Notes: generated from the sequence alone by a model not told the origin. 50,942 nucleotides of DNA from Paludibacteraceae bacterium (GCA_017464025.1 JAFUEI010000032.1:1-50942), one strand, 5' to 3'. Shown: positions 8,249 through 16,365, numbered from the stretch's first letter. A program made the numbers and translations.

Positions 8249-9853
8249 ATGAAGAAACAACTGATTCTGCTATTTGCGTTGCTGCCCGGTATGATAATGA
8301 GCGCAGCCACCGTAATCCGTCCTGCAAAGCAGGCGAATTATTTTCTATTTCCGATACAGGAGAGCGCTCCGACCGTGCGCGTGAGGGTGGTGTATGAAAA
8401 CCAGGAGGTGGACCGCTTCAACATCATGCTGGCGCTTACGGACGCTGACTACACGGTGCCGTATGATATCAGCCGGTATGACGTACGGCATCTGCAGTTC
8501 GTCGTGGACGGCGAGAGCAAGCTTTTGACGGACAACACCACGGACCGTTTTGACGACAGCAACAGAGAAATCTGGCGTCCGGAGTTTCATCATATGCCGG
8601 CATACGGCTGGATGAACGACCCGAACGGCATGTACTATGACCCGGCTACGGGCTTGTGGCATCTGTATTTCCAGCTGAACCCGTACGGGTCGAAGTGGGA
8701 GAACATGACGTGGGGTCACTCGACGTCGAAGGACCTGCTACACTGGGAGCATCATCAGAATGCCATCAAGCCGGACGGATTAGGGACCATCTTCTCGGGT
8801 TCGGCCGTAATAGACAAGGACAACACGGCGGGTTTCGGGAAGAATGCGGTGGTGGCGATGTACACATCGGCCTCGGAGAACCAGACGCAGTCGATAGCCT
8901 ATTCGACGGACGGAGGCATGACCTTCACCGCCTATGCCGGCAACCCTGTTCTGACGGCTGATATACCCGACTTCCGCGACCCGAAGATTTTCCGCAACGA
9001 GAAGACGGGCGAGTGGAACCTGGTGTTAGCGGCCGGTCAGGAGGTGCGGTATTACGCATCAAGCAACCTGAAAGACTGGCGCTACCTGTCGTCGTTCGGG
9101 AAGGGCTACGGAGCCCACGGCGGCGTATGGGAATGTCCTGACATGATAGAGCTTCCTGTGCGCGGGACGGACAAGACGAAATGGGTGCTGCTGCTGAACA
9201 TCAATCCGGGCGGTCCGTTCGGCGGTTCGGCGACGCAGTATTTCGTAGGCGACTGGGACGGTAAGACCTTCAAGAGCGACCACCGGACGACGCGCTGGAT
9301 GGACTACGGTAAGGACCATTATGCGACGGTGAGCTTTTCCGGCGCTCCTGACGGGCGTCATGTGGTGATGGCGTGGATGAGCAACTGGCAGTATGCGCAG
9401 TCGGTTCCTACCACGCAGTACCGTTCGGGCAACAGTCTGCCGCGTGAGATAGACCTGTATGAAGACGCGCACGGCGAGTTGCGCATGGGCGTGCGTCCTG
9501 CCAGGGAAGTGCGCCAGCTGGGCAAGCGGTTTGTGCTGAAGCCCAAGAAGGGCAAGACGGCGAATTTAGAGATAAGCAACACGGCGGGTGATGTGGTAGT
9601 GATTACGTATGACCCGCAGCGCCAGGTGCTCTTGTTTGACCGGACGGCATCGGGCCGGGTGGAATTCAGCGAAGACTTCCCGTGCGAGGTGAAGATGCCG
9701 GTGTTTGCGCGCAAAGGCGACAACATGAGCCAGCTGACCATCGACGTGTTCGTGGACAACAGTTCGATCGAGATATTCGATGCGGACGGCCGTTTTGCGC
9801 TGACGAACCTTGTGTTCCCGAACGAGCCGCTGACGATATATACACAATATTGA
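8249..9853 (+). CDS. GH32 exo-fructosidase-like enzyme with N-terminal DUF4980 domain
   Basis: Probably periplasmic, releasing fructose from imported fructo-oligosaccharides. The 534-aa product has a cleavable signal peptide (MKKQLILLFALLPGMIMSAA, no lipobox Cys). A small N-terminal beta domain of the DUF4980 type covers about 22-100. The GH32 propeller shows WMNDPNG with Asp124, RDP with Asp244 and WECPDM with Glu295, followed by the beta-sandwich domain. The C-terminus is short: after NLVFPNEP it ends in LTIYTQY, whereas the neighbouring GH32 runs about 20 residues further past the equivalent NLVFPKE. The last strand of the sandwich may therefore be lost. Spacing to the next gene is 21 nt. 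Confidence 0.88.
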   Translation: MKKQLILLFALLPGMIMSAATVIRPAKQANYFLFPIQESAPTVRVRVVYENQEVDRFNIMLALTDADYTVPYDISRYDVRHLQFVVDGESKLLTDNTTDRFDDSNREIWRPEFHHMPAYGWMNDPNGMYYDPATGLWHLYFQLNPYGSKWENMTWGHSTSKDLLHWEHHQNAIKPDGLGTIFSGSAVIDKDNTAGFGKNAVVAMYTSASENQTQSIAYSTDGGMTFTAYAGNPVLTADIPDFRDPKIFRNEKTGEWNLVLAAGQEVRYYASSNLKDWRYLSSFGKGYGAHGGVWECPDMIELPVRGTDKTKWVLLLNINPGGPFGGSATQYFVGDWDGKTFKSDHRTTRWMDYGKDHYATVSFSGAPDGRHVVMAWMSNWQYAQSVPTTQYRSGNSLPREIDLYEDAHGELRMGVRPAREVRQLGKRFVLKPKKGKTANLEISNTAGDVVVITYDPQRQVLLFDRTASGRVEFSEDFPCEVKMPVFARKGDNMSQLTIDVFVDNSSIEIFDADGRFALTNLVFPNEPLTIYTQY

Positions 9854-9874
9854 CAACCTCTGATTACACGTATC

Positions 9875-11026
9875 ATGAAAACATCCAAATTTGCCCTTGT
9901 ATCGGTGATGCTATGCTTCTTCACCATGGGCTTCGTTGACCTTGTAGGCATTGCGAGCAACTATGTGCAGCAAGACCTCGGTCTGAGTCACTCCCAGGCG
10001 AACATCATGCCTTCGTTAGTGTTCTTCTGGTTTCTGATCTTCTCGGTGCCTACGGGCATGCTGATGAACAAAATAGGCAGGAAGAAGACTGTGCTTCTGT
10101 CGATTGCGGTGACGGTGGTGTCGCTGCTGTTGCCGTTGTCGGGCGAGAGCTACGGGCTGATGCTTTGTGCGTTCTCGCTGCTTGGCATAGGCAACGCACT
10201 GATGCAGACCTCGCTGAACCCGCTGGTGTCGAACATCGTGACGGGAAACCTGTCATCGACGCTGACCTTCGGCCAGTTTGTGAAGGCGATAGCCTCTTTC
10301 CTGGCGCCTTATATAGCGATGTGGGGTGCGACGGCGGTGATACCTTCGGCGGGTCTGGGCTGGAAGGTGCTGTTTCCGGTGTATGCCGTAGTCGGCATCG
10401 TAGCGATTCTGGCTCTTGCCTTTACTCCTATTCATGAGGAGCCAGTGGCGAAAGGCTCGACGTTTATCGAGTGCTTCAAGCTGTTAGGCAAGCCGTTTGT
10501 GCTGCTGTGTTTTTTGGGCATCATGTGCCATGTGGGCATTGATGTAGGCACGAACACGACTGCGCCTAAGATACTGATGGAGCGCTTGGGTATGGACCTT
10601 GCGTCAGCCGGTTTTGCGACCTCGCTGTATTTCATCTTCCGTACGATAGGCTGTCTGAGCGGTTCGGCGATACTGCGGCTGATACCGGAGAAGGTGTTCT
10701 TCGCGATATCGGTCATGATGATAGTAGCGGCGATGATACTGCTGGCGGCAGGAAGTTCGCAGTGGGTGCTGTACACGGGCATCGCACTGGTGGGCTTCGG
10801 CAACAGTAACGTGTTCTCCATCTGCTTTGCGCAGGCTCTGAACCATGACCCCGAGCACAAGAACGAAATCTCCGGTCTGATGATAATGGGTCTGTTCGGC
10901 GGCACGATATTCCCGCTCTGTATGGGCTTCATGTCGGACCTGGCGGGTACGCTCGGCGCGGTGCTCGTCATGGCCGTCGGTGCAGCCTACCTCACATTCT
11001 TCACCCTTAAAATCAAGAAACAATGA
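9875..11026 (+). CDS. Sugar MFS permease, FucP/GluP-like (fructose uptake)
   Basis: Inner-membrane sugar:H+ symporter of the major facilitator superfamily, in the position of the fructose permease BT1758. The 383-aa product is hydrophobic throughout, with about 12 predicted transmembrane segments. The loop after segment 2 reads MNKIGRKKTV, the usual MFS basic motif. The N-terminus (CFFTMGFVDLVGIASNYVQ) is typical of the FucP family. It overlaps the fructokinase gene by 4 nt (ATGA), indicating coupled translation. Fructose as substrate is inferred from the operon. Confidence 0.88.
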   Translation: MKTSKFALVSVMLCFFTMGFVDLVGIASNYVQQDLGLSHSQANIMPSLVFFWFLIFSVPTGMLMNKIGRKKTVLLSIAVTVVSLLLPLSGESYGLMLCAFSLLGIGNALMQTSLNPLVSNIVTGNLSSTLTFGQFVKAIASFLAPYIAMWGATAVIPSAGLGWKVLFPVYAVVGIVAILALAFTPIHEEPVAKGSTFIECFKLLGKPFVLLCFLGIMCHVGIDVGTNTTAPKILMERLGMDLASAGFATSLYFIFRTIGCLSGSAILRLIPEKVFFAISVMMIVAAMILLAAGSSQWVLYTGIALVGFGNSNVFSICFAQALNHDPEHKNEISGLMIMGLFGGTIFPLCMGFMSDLAGTLGAVLVMAVGAAYLTFFTLKIKKQ

Positions 11027-11925
11027 ACAAATACGTAATAGGAATAGGGGAGGCGCTGTTCGACTGTCTCCCTGAAGGGCGCAAACTGGGCGGCGCTCCG
11101 GCAAACTTTGCTTATCATGTCTCGCAGTTCGGGCTGAACGGTTGTGCGATATCGGCCATCGGCAAGGATGAACTGGGCGAAGAGATTGTTGAGAAATTCA
11201 ATGCGGTGCACCTGAACCATGTGCTACCCGTTGTGGAGCAGCCGACCGGCACGGTGAAGGTGACGTTAGACGGCAAGGGCGTGCCCCAATATGAGATATG
11301 CCTCGGCGTGGCCTGGGACAACATTCCGCTGACGGACGAGATGGTAGAGATAGCCCGCAACGCGCAGGCGGTATGCTTCGGTTCGCTTGCACAGCGGTCG
11401 GAGCGGAGCCGGGCCACGATTCAGGCCTTCCTGAACGCCACGCCCAAGGACGCTCTGCGGGTGTTTGATATCAATCTGCGGCAGTCGTGGTACACGGCAG
11501 AGGTGATAGCCGAGTCGCTGCAACGGGCGAACATCCTGAAGATAAACGACGAGGAACTGGATGTAGTGGCAACGATGCTGTTGGGCGAGTCCACGATACC
11601 CGGACAGCTGATAGCGGAAGATGCGGCCAAGACGCGTCGTGTATGCCGCGAGCTGATAAGCCGTTATGACCTTGAGATGCTGATACTGACTTGCGGAGCC
11701 ATCGGGTCGTATGTGTTCACCCTCGAGGAGGAGAGCTATATCGCCACTCCGAAGGTGAAGGTGGCGGACACCGTGGGTGCCGGCGACAGCTTCACGGTGA
11801 CTTTCGTGGTCCAACTGCTGTCGGGCAAAGCGATCAGGGAAGCACACCGGAAGGCGGTGGCGGTATCGGCGTTCGTATGCACGCAGAACGGTGCGATGCC
11901 TGTCCTGCCGGAGGAGCTGAAATAG
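11023..11925 (+). CDS. Fructokinase, PfkB family
   Basis: Phosphorylates fructose with ATP in the cytoplasm, the last step encoded by the operon. The 300-aa product has the PfkB/ribokinase fold: GIGEALFDCLPEG at the N-terminus, GGAPANFAYHVSQFG (sugar-binding motif 1), DINLRQSWY in the middle, and DTVGAGDSF near residue 250, whose Asp is the catalytic base. The length is normal. It is the last gene of the fructan operon. A strong hairpin begins 15 nt after its stop. Confidence 0.92.
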   Translation: MNKYVIGIGEALFDCLPEGRKLGGAPANFAYHVSQFGLNGCAISAIGKDELGEEIVEKFNAVHLNHVLPVVEQPTGTVKVTLDGKGVPQYEICLGVAWDNIPLTDEMVEIARNAQAVCFGSLAQRSERSRATIQAFLNATPKDALRVFDINLRQSWYTAEVIAESLQRANILKINDEELDVVATMLLGESTIPGQLIAEDAAKTRRVCRELISRYDLEMLILTCGAIGSYVFTLEEESYIATPKVKVADTVGAGDSFTVTFVVQLLSGKAIREAHRKAVAVSAFVCTQNGAMPVLPEELK

Positions 11926-11940
11926 AAGGCGAAAGCCATG

Positions 11941-11982
11941 ACAGAGACACCGCCCCCTCAGAGATGAGGCGGGCGGTTCTGT
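11941..11982 (+). terminator. Terminator hairpin of the fructan operon
   Basis: ACCGCCCCCTCA pairs with TGAGGCGGGCGGT across a GAGA tetraloop with one bulge. ACAGA and TCTGT extend the stem outside it. It stands just after the fructokinase stop. The T-run is weak. A second small hairpin (GGCGGA 12076-12081 with TCCGCC 12092-12097) lies further down. Confidence 0.6.
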
Positions 11983-12134
11983 TATGCAGGAAGGGCATCA
12001 GGAGGCGGCGGGAAAAGGGTGAGAGCCATACTCTTGCGGGTGTGAGACGCGCTGGCGGGACGTCTTTACGGGACGGGCGGATATGAGAGGGTCCGCCTAT
12101 TATGATTGGATATTGATGCGTTTGCACGGCGTGA

Positions 12135-12166
12135 TTTGCCGGTATCAGTAAGTTTTGGTATCTTTG
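12135..12166 (+). promoter_or_regulatory. Consensus Bacteroidetes promoter (TTTG, 20 nt, TATCTTTG)
   Basis: TTTG at 12135-12138 and TATCTTTG at 12159-12166 are separated by 20 nt, a full match to the Bacteroidetes consensus. Transcription should start near 12173. No gene starts for nearly 500 nt downstream, so it serves the structured RNA described next, and perhaps 12666 by readthrough. Confidence 0.7.
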
Positions 12167-12450
12167 CAGCGGATTTAGACGATGTTGATGCGGGAGCAGA
12201 GGTGCGGCACGGCCGAATCTGCGGTTGTTAACGTCAGTCAGATTACAGAACCGATAACTAACAAAAAAGGACAGCCTATGGGCTAAGACACGAAAAGAGG
12301 GACCGCTACGCAAGCGGACACGGTTCAACGACATAATTAGATCAGCGTTTTTGCGTAATACTTGCAGCTCGAAAAATAACTGGACACTATTTTAAGAGGA
12401 CGCAGATATTATTATCTGTATTGTCAAAGACGAGGAATACGACGAGGATG

Positions 12451-12472
12451 CTCGTGCATAGGCACGGGTTTT
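12451..12472 (+). terminator. Intrinsic terminator-like hairpin inside the candidate RNA
   Basis: CTCGTGC (12451-12457) pairs with GCACGGG (12462-12468) around loop ATAG and is followed by TTTT. The T-run is short, so this may be partial or conditional. Confidence 0.5.
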
Positions 12473-12525
12473 CATCGTGAGTGTTTGTCTTCAGGTTTCA
12501 GTCCGGTTACTATATTTCCCGAGTT

Positions 12526-12562
12526 GCGGATATTCGTTGAACGACGAAGTCCGCTTTTTTTT
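12526..12562 (+). terminator. Strong intrinsic terminator ahead of the radical SAM gene
   Basis: GCGGA/TCCGC and TTCGT/ACGAA form a two-part stem, followed directly by eight T residues (12555-12562). It lies about 100 nt before the start of 12666. No good promoter is visible between the terminator and that gene, which raises the possibility of attenuation. Confidence 0.7.
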
Positions 12563-12665
12563 GTCGGGAGTGCGATAGAACAAAGGGGGCTAATGCAAGA
12601 CAAATATGCAATGGGAGATACGTTCTATTGGAAAAATTTGTTGTACCATTTAGCGTTAAAATGAT

Positions 12666-13814
12666 ATGGATAAAATAAGGCGTTTTTTTGAGTGTTTTGT
12701 TCCAATAACTGCATGTAATTTGAGATGCGATTATTGTTATGTAATCCAAGAGAAACGGAAACTCGGGCAAGTAGCCGGATTTACGTATTCTCCGGAACAC
12801 ATTGCTATGGCATTGTCCAAAGAACGCTTGGGAGGTGTGTGCTATTTCAGCATTTGCGGCGCAGGAGAAACTCTGATGATGCCTGGACTATCGGAGGTAG
12901 TTGCGGCATTGTTGCAAGAGGGGCACTATGTAAATATAACAACAAACGGAACTTTTACCTCCGGTTTTCGTAAGTTGCTGAATATCATTACCACTCCCGC
13001 CGTTTGCCAAGGAAGTCCGGTAGCGATACCGTCTGCAGTTACCGGAACAAATCCATTATCAAATCATCTTCATTTCGCTTTTTCTCTCCATTTTCTGGAA
13101 TTGGAGAGAAAGGGTCTGTTAGGGCGTTTTGCCGAGAATGTTAATAGCATTCGAGTGGCAGGATGCTCTTTTGTTATTCAGATGAATTTGTATGACGGTT
13201 ATGCGGAGAGGCTGGACGAAATAAAACGCTATTGTATGGATAATTTCGGTGCTTATCCACAGTTGGCGGCAACACGATTGGAATTGGGGAACCGAATAGA
13301 GTTACATACCCGGCATACAGAGAAAGAATATCGGGATATGGGCGGAACATTCAACTCTCCATTGTTTGATTTTACGATGCGTAACTTCAATGTAAGGCGC
13401 CATGAGTTTTGTTATGCGGGGGATTGGAGTGCGTGTCTTGAACTGACAGGAGGGTGGATGAAAAAATGTTATGGGGACAGGAAGGCGGTAAACATATATG
13501 ATGATATTGACAAACCGATACCATTTGAGGCATTCGGGAGTCATTGCAGGAGTCTGTATTGTGTCAATTCCAGCCACTTCCTGTCATTGGGTGTTATTCC
13601 TGAACTATATAGAGATGTCAGTTATGCGGGATTGCGGAACAGGGAAGAGGCGCATTGGTATAATGATGAAATGAGAGAGTTTCTTTCCGGGAAATTGGTT
13701 GAGACAAATAGTCTGTATCCTGTGTGGAGAAGAATGTGGATTGATATAAAAGAGCCTTTCAGACTTTATGGGACAAGATTGCGGAACAAGATAAAACGTA
13801 TGTTGAAGAAATGA
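12666..13814 (+). CDS. Radical SAM protein of an exopolysaccharide-type cluster
   Basis: The 382-aa protein has the radical SAM motif CNLRCDYC (Cys17, Cys21, Cys24), which binds the [4Fe-4S] cluster. The core continues with ICGAGETLMMPG and VNITTNGTF. A C-terminal Cys-rich part (EFCYAGDWS, KKCYGD, HCRSLYC) may bind a second cluster, SPASM-like. Such proteins occur in Bacteroidetes capsule and glycan loci next to polysaccharide pyruvyl transferases, as here, but their reaction is unknown to me. A stretch after residue about 110 (ITTPAVCQGSPVAIPSAVTG) looks like an insertion compared with relatives as I remember them. It overlaps the next gene by 4 nt. Base composition is clearly more AT-rich than the rest of the window, suggesting acquisition. 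Confidence 0.8.
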   Translation: MDKIRRFFECFVPITACNLRCDYCYVIQEKRKLGQVAGFTYSPEHIAMALSKERLGGVCYFSICGAGETLMMPGLSEVVAALLQEGHYVNITTNGTFTSGFRKLLNIITTPAVCQGSPVAIPSAVTGTNPLSNHLHFAFSLHFLELERKGLLGRFAENVNSIRVAGCSFVIQMNLYDGYAERLDEIKRYCMDNFGAYPQLAATRLELGNRIELHTRHTEKEYRDMGGTFNSPLFDFTMRNFNVRRHEFCYAGDWSACLELTGGWMKKCYGDRKAVNIYDDIDKPIPFEAFGSHCRSLYCVNSSHFLSLGVIPELYRDVSYAGLRNREEAHWYNDEMREFLSGKLVETNSLYPVWRRMWIDIKEPFRLYGTRLRNKIKRMLKK

Positions 13815-14754
13815 TAATATCTCAAAAAACAATAGAGCGCCAAACGAAGATATTACGGGCCTTCATAAGGGATGAGGTGACCGATGATTATGTATATCTG
13901 GATGTTCCTGCTTATTTGAATATCGGTGATTTCTTGATAGCAATGGGAGCTTTCCGTCTGTTGGACGAGTTGCCATATAAATGCAGGTACAAGTCAACCT
14001 TTGCAAACTATAATCCATCGCATGTGCCAGACAATTGCATCATATTAATGCAGGGCGGAGGCAACTTCGGGGATTTGTATCCAGGGGCTAATTGGTACAG
14101 GAATGAAATAGTAAAGACATTCCCGAACCATAAGATAATTTTTCTTCCGCAAACGATTACCTATAAGGACACTTCTCTTGCAAAAGAAGATGCTGAGATC
14201 TTAAGCAAGCACAATAATCTTTTGATTTGTGCAAGGGACAGCGTATCTTATGCGTTTCTGCAAAGATATTTTCCCAAAACAGGCATTGCTTGCTGCCGGA
14301 CACAGCATTAGGTTTGTATCAGGTGCTTCCACAGCAGAATATAATCAGAAACAAGGCGCTCTTAATGCAACGGAGAGATGAAGAACGAGTTGAAGACTGG
14401 GACGTACAGGGGTTAGTAAAAGACTGGGATACGATACTGGAGGATATACATCTTAACAGGATTTATTGGGTAGCACGTGTATTGAGAAAATTGCAGAAGG
14501 CAGGCTGTTCTGTCGGCGGGCTTGTCGAGTTTTGTTCCAATTGGTATTTGATGAATGTGATATACCCTTATATCCAAAGAAACGTACCAAAATATTTCCT
14601 GAAGTTTGACAAAGTATATTCTACACGTTTGCATGGATTGATATTGTGCATGCTGCTTCATCTGGACTGCGAGTGGAAAGACACAAAATACGGGAAGTTG
14701 TCCGGATATTATAATACGTGGATAAACAGTGTCCACCCATTACCTGCAAAATGA
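13811..14754 (+). pseudogene. Polysaccharide pyruvyl transferase, split by a frameshift
   Basis: Two overlapping frames together encode one polysaccharide pyruvyl transferase, which would add pyruvate ketals to glycans. The first (13811-14311) holds the N-terminal half: DVPAYLNIGDFLIAMGAF, MQGGGNFGDLYPGANWYR, FLPQTI, and ends in the wrong frame after QRYFPK. The second continues with CLLPDTALGL, then DKVYSTRLHGLILCMLL and YGKLSGYYNTWI, the usual end of the family. The switch falls at the four-A run 14276-14279: one more A would restore a single frame of about 315 codons. The run is not a good slippery site for a programmed -1 shift. Either the gene is inactive or this is a sequencing or assembly error. 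It is AT-rich like its neighbour. Confidence 0.85.
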
Positions 14755-14873
14755 GGGCGGGCGAGAGAATGTACTATCCATGCACAGAAATTAAAATGAC
14801 TACCCGTAACGGGCTGTCGGCCAAAGGGATCTTTGACATATTGAATTTACCGCGAGATTATTGTCTGACGATT

Positions 14874-14919
14874 TTATTCAGCGGATTTGATACTTATTTG
14901 TGCTTTTGCCGCTGAATAA
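14874..14919. repeat. 11-bp inverted repeat in the 14755-15086 gap
   Basis: TTATTCAGCGG (14874-14884) and its exact complement (14909-14919) flank a 24-nt spacer. It could be a hairpin at the end of the polysaccharide transcript. The rest of this 330-nt gap holds no convincing gene, only the terminator at 15009. Confidence 0.5.
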
Positions 14920-15008
14920 GGAACAAAACATAATGAATACTTTAGGAACGGGAAGTGCTGTTAGACGACCTTTTTGAGTAGAAGAGATTACATTGCGCCT
15001 ATCCAATC

Positions 15009-15045
15009 AAGCGGTAAATCCAATATGCGGTTTACCGCTTTTTTT
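15009..15045 (+). terminator. Intrinsic terminator
   Basis: AAGCGGTAAA (15009-15018) pairs perfectly with TTTACCGCTT (15031-15040) across a 12-nt loop, followed by further T residues to 15045. It separates the radical SAM/pyruvyl transferase pair from the glycosyltransferase. Confidence 0.8.
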
Positions 15046-15086
15046 AGGCGGTGGACTATTCAATGCAGATAAAATGAAAAGATGAT

Positions 15087-16133
15087 ATGAGGCAACCAAT
15101 CCACATCGTGATGACGCCGACGCGCAATGAGGCGTGGGTGATACGGGCATTTCTGGAATCGACTACACGCTGGGCGGATTATGTGATTATCTGCGACCAG
15201 TTCTCAACAGACGGGACGCGGGAGATTGTCAAAAACCTCTCCCCGGCCCTCCCCTCAAAGGAGGGAGAAATAGTGCGTAAATACAACAAGGCCATAGTTC
15301 TTCTGATTGACAATCCCAGCACGGAGTTCAATGAGGCGGAGCGGCAGCGGGTCTTAGTGGCGAAAGCGCGCGAAGTGGCGGCCGGACGGGATACGCTTCT
15401 CTGGGGATTGGATGCGGACGAGATATTAGCCGCCAATGCCTTTGAGACGGATGACTGGCAACGCATCCTGCACTCCAAGCCGGGGGCGGTGTTCTGGTTT
15501 GAGTGGGCACAGCTGACGCACGACAAGCAACACTACTACAATCCGCAGGCATTCTATCCGTGGTTGTTCCATGATGACGGCGTGGAACCGCACGGTAATT
15601 ATGTGCGGCAGATGCATTCCATGCGCATCCCGTATCCATTGGACGAGCACGACATGTCGTATGTGAAAGATTTCCGTGTGTTGCACCTCGGACCGGCTCC
15701 GCTGAACCGTGTGCGGGCCAAAGAGCGTTTCTATATGTTCGTGGACTGGCAGGTGAACCATCGTCCGCCGTATTCGTTAGGACGGAGTTATATCGGAAGC
15801 AATGCGTATCCGAAGGAGCTGACGGACTTGCCGGAGGAATGGATTTACAGGAAGGAGAAGGACGGTTGGGAACTGTGGGAGCATGTGGAATTGGACGAGG
15901 AGCATTGCTGGATGGATGACTATATCTACGAGCGGCTTGACAAATACCCGATGCGCACATTGGCCAAGCTGCAGATATGGGCCCCCGAGTTTCTGGCCTA
16001 TTACCATATCCGGGACCCGCGTCCGTGGTATGTACGTCTGGTGCACCGCTATATAGAGGTGACGCAGCCTCATAAACAGCATCTTCTTGTCCGCGCAATC
16101 GACAAGTTTTTGCGCAAGTGGGTTAAGCGGTAA
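15087..16133 (+). CDS. Glycosyltransferase family 2 protein
   Basis: The 348-aa product is a cytoplasmic GT2-type enzyme that would transfer a sugar to a surface glycan precursor. The N-terminus (IHIVMTPTRNEAWVIRAFLE) and DQFSTDGTREI are the nucleotide-sugar-binding part, and LLWGLDADEIL carries the DXD-like metal site near residue 112. The C-terminal half is rich in Trp and Tyr, as in Bacteroidetes relatives. Residues 50-70 (NLSPALPSKEGEIVRKYNKA) look like an in-frame insertion, because relatives go directly from DGTREI to a short strand and IDNPSxEFNEAxRQ. The underlying DNA is a REP-like palindrome. The insertion is in a loop and may be tolerated. Confidence 0.85.
   Translation: MRQPIHIVMTPTRNEAWVIRAFLESTTRWADYVIICDQFSTDGTREIVKNLSPALPSKEGEIVRKYNKAIVLLIDNPSTEFNEAERQRVLVAKAREVAAGRDTLLWGLDADEILAANAFETDDWQRILHSKPGAVFWFEWAQLTHDKQHYYNPQAFYPWLFHDDGVEPHGNYVRQMHSMRIPYPLDEHDMSYVKDFRVLHLGPAPLNRVRAKERFYMFVDWQVNHRPPYSLGRSYIGSNAYPKELTDLPEEWIYRKEKDGWELWEHVELDEEHCWMDDYIYERLDKYPMRTLAKLQIWAPEFLAYYHIRDPRPWYVRLVHRYIEVTQPHKQHLLVRAIDKFLRKWVKR
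15236..15271. repeat. REP-like palindrome inside the glycosyltransferase gene
   Basis: The C/G-rich stretch has arms CCCTCC (15247-15252) and GGAGGG (15260-15265). It resembles the intergenic element at 39206-39232, with arms TCCTCCC and GGGAGGA. It sits in frame in coding sequence and translates as part of an apparent insertion. Confidence 0.55.
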
Positions 16134-16146
16134 GCTGTCAAACAAG

Positions 16147-16365
16147 ATGTTCGGATATACCCAAAGAATGGTCGCTGACATCCGGTTCTGGTGCAAGGAA
16201 ATCAGGATTCGCGCAAAAGAGGATGCGGCATGGGAGCGCATAGAAGAGGAAATCGTTGCGGGGCAGAGGCCTCTGACAAGTGGTTACGGCTACTATCGGA
16301 CAATGAAGCGCAACCGCGACGAGCGGCTTCGCCGGCACAAGGAACGACGTGACGCTATCCGTTAG
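16147..16365 (+). CDS. Small basic hypothetical protein
   Basis: A 72-aa ORF begins 13 nt after the glycosyltransferase stop (MFGYTQRMVADIRFWCKEIR) and is rich in charged residues, with an Arg-rich end (KRNRDERLRRHKERR). I do not recognise a family. It overlaps the convergent gene at 16355 by 11 nt. The frame stays open upstream to 16087, inside the glycosyltransferase gene, but the ATG at 16147 avoids that overlap. It may be a real small gene or chance. Confidence 0.4.
   Translation: MFGYTQRMVADIRFWCKEIRIRAKEDAAWERIEEEIVAGQRPLTSGYGYYRTMKRNRDERLRRHKERRDAIR

Larger units (their letters stand above)
12173..12562 (+). ncRNA. Candidate structured non-coding RNA or attenuator leader (about 390 nt)
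   Basis: The region begins at a consensus promoter, holds no convincing ORF, contains several consistent helices and ends at intrinsic terminators. GTTGTT (12224-12229) pairs with AACGAC (12327-12332). Just inside, GAACCG (12248-12253) pairs with CGGTTC (12321-12326). They enclose two hairpins: AGCC/GGCT (12273-12284, loop TATG) and CCGCT/AGCGG (12303-12317). A further hairpin, CAGATA/TATCTG, is at 12403-12418. I could not match it to tmRNA, RNase P RNA, SRP RNA or 6S RNA. It may be an independent small RNA or the leader of the polysaccharide genes at 12666, with the terminators acting as attenuators. Confidence 0.45.

Noticed and set aside
11691-12086. 131-aa plus-strand ORF over the fructokinase end
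   Set aside because: Out of frame with the kinase and Arg/Gly-rich; it spans the terminator hairpin.
12173-12562. tmRNA, RNase P RNA, SRP RNA or group II intron remnant
   Set aside because: No tag-peptide frame, no tRNA-like ends, no AGGAAAGTCC-type RNase P core, no GGAAGG SRP loop and no reverse transcriptase. Kept only as an unassigned structured RNA.
12510-12800. 96-aa minus-strand ORF before the radical SAM gene
   Set aside because: Covers the terminator and the start of 12666, and has no motif.
14270-14290. Programmed -1 frameshift in the pyruvyl transferase
   Set aside because: The run TTTTCCCAAAAC does not give good re-pairing after a -1 slip in the reading frame used, and no such shift is known for this family.
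14718-14915. 65-aa ORF after the pyruvyl transferase
   Set aside because: Overlaps the end of the pseudogene, has no recognisable motif, and its end runs into an inverted repeat.
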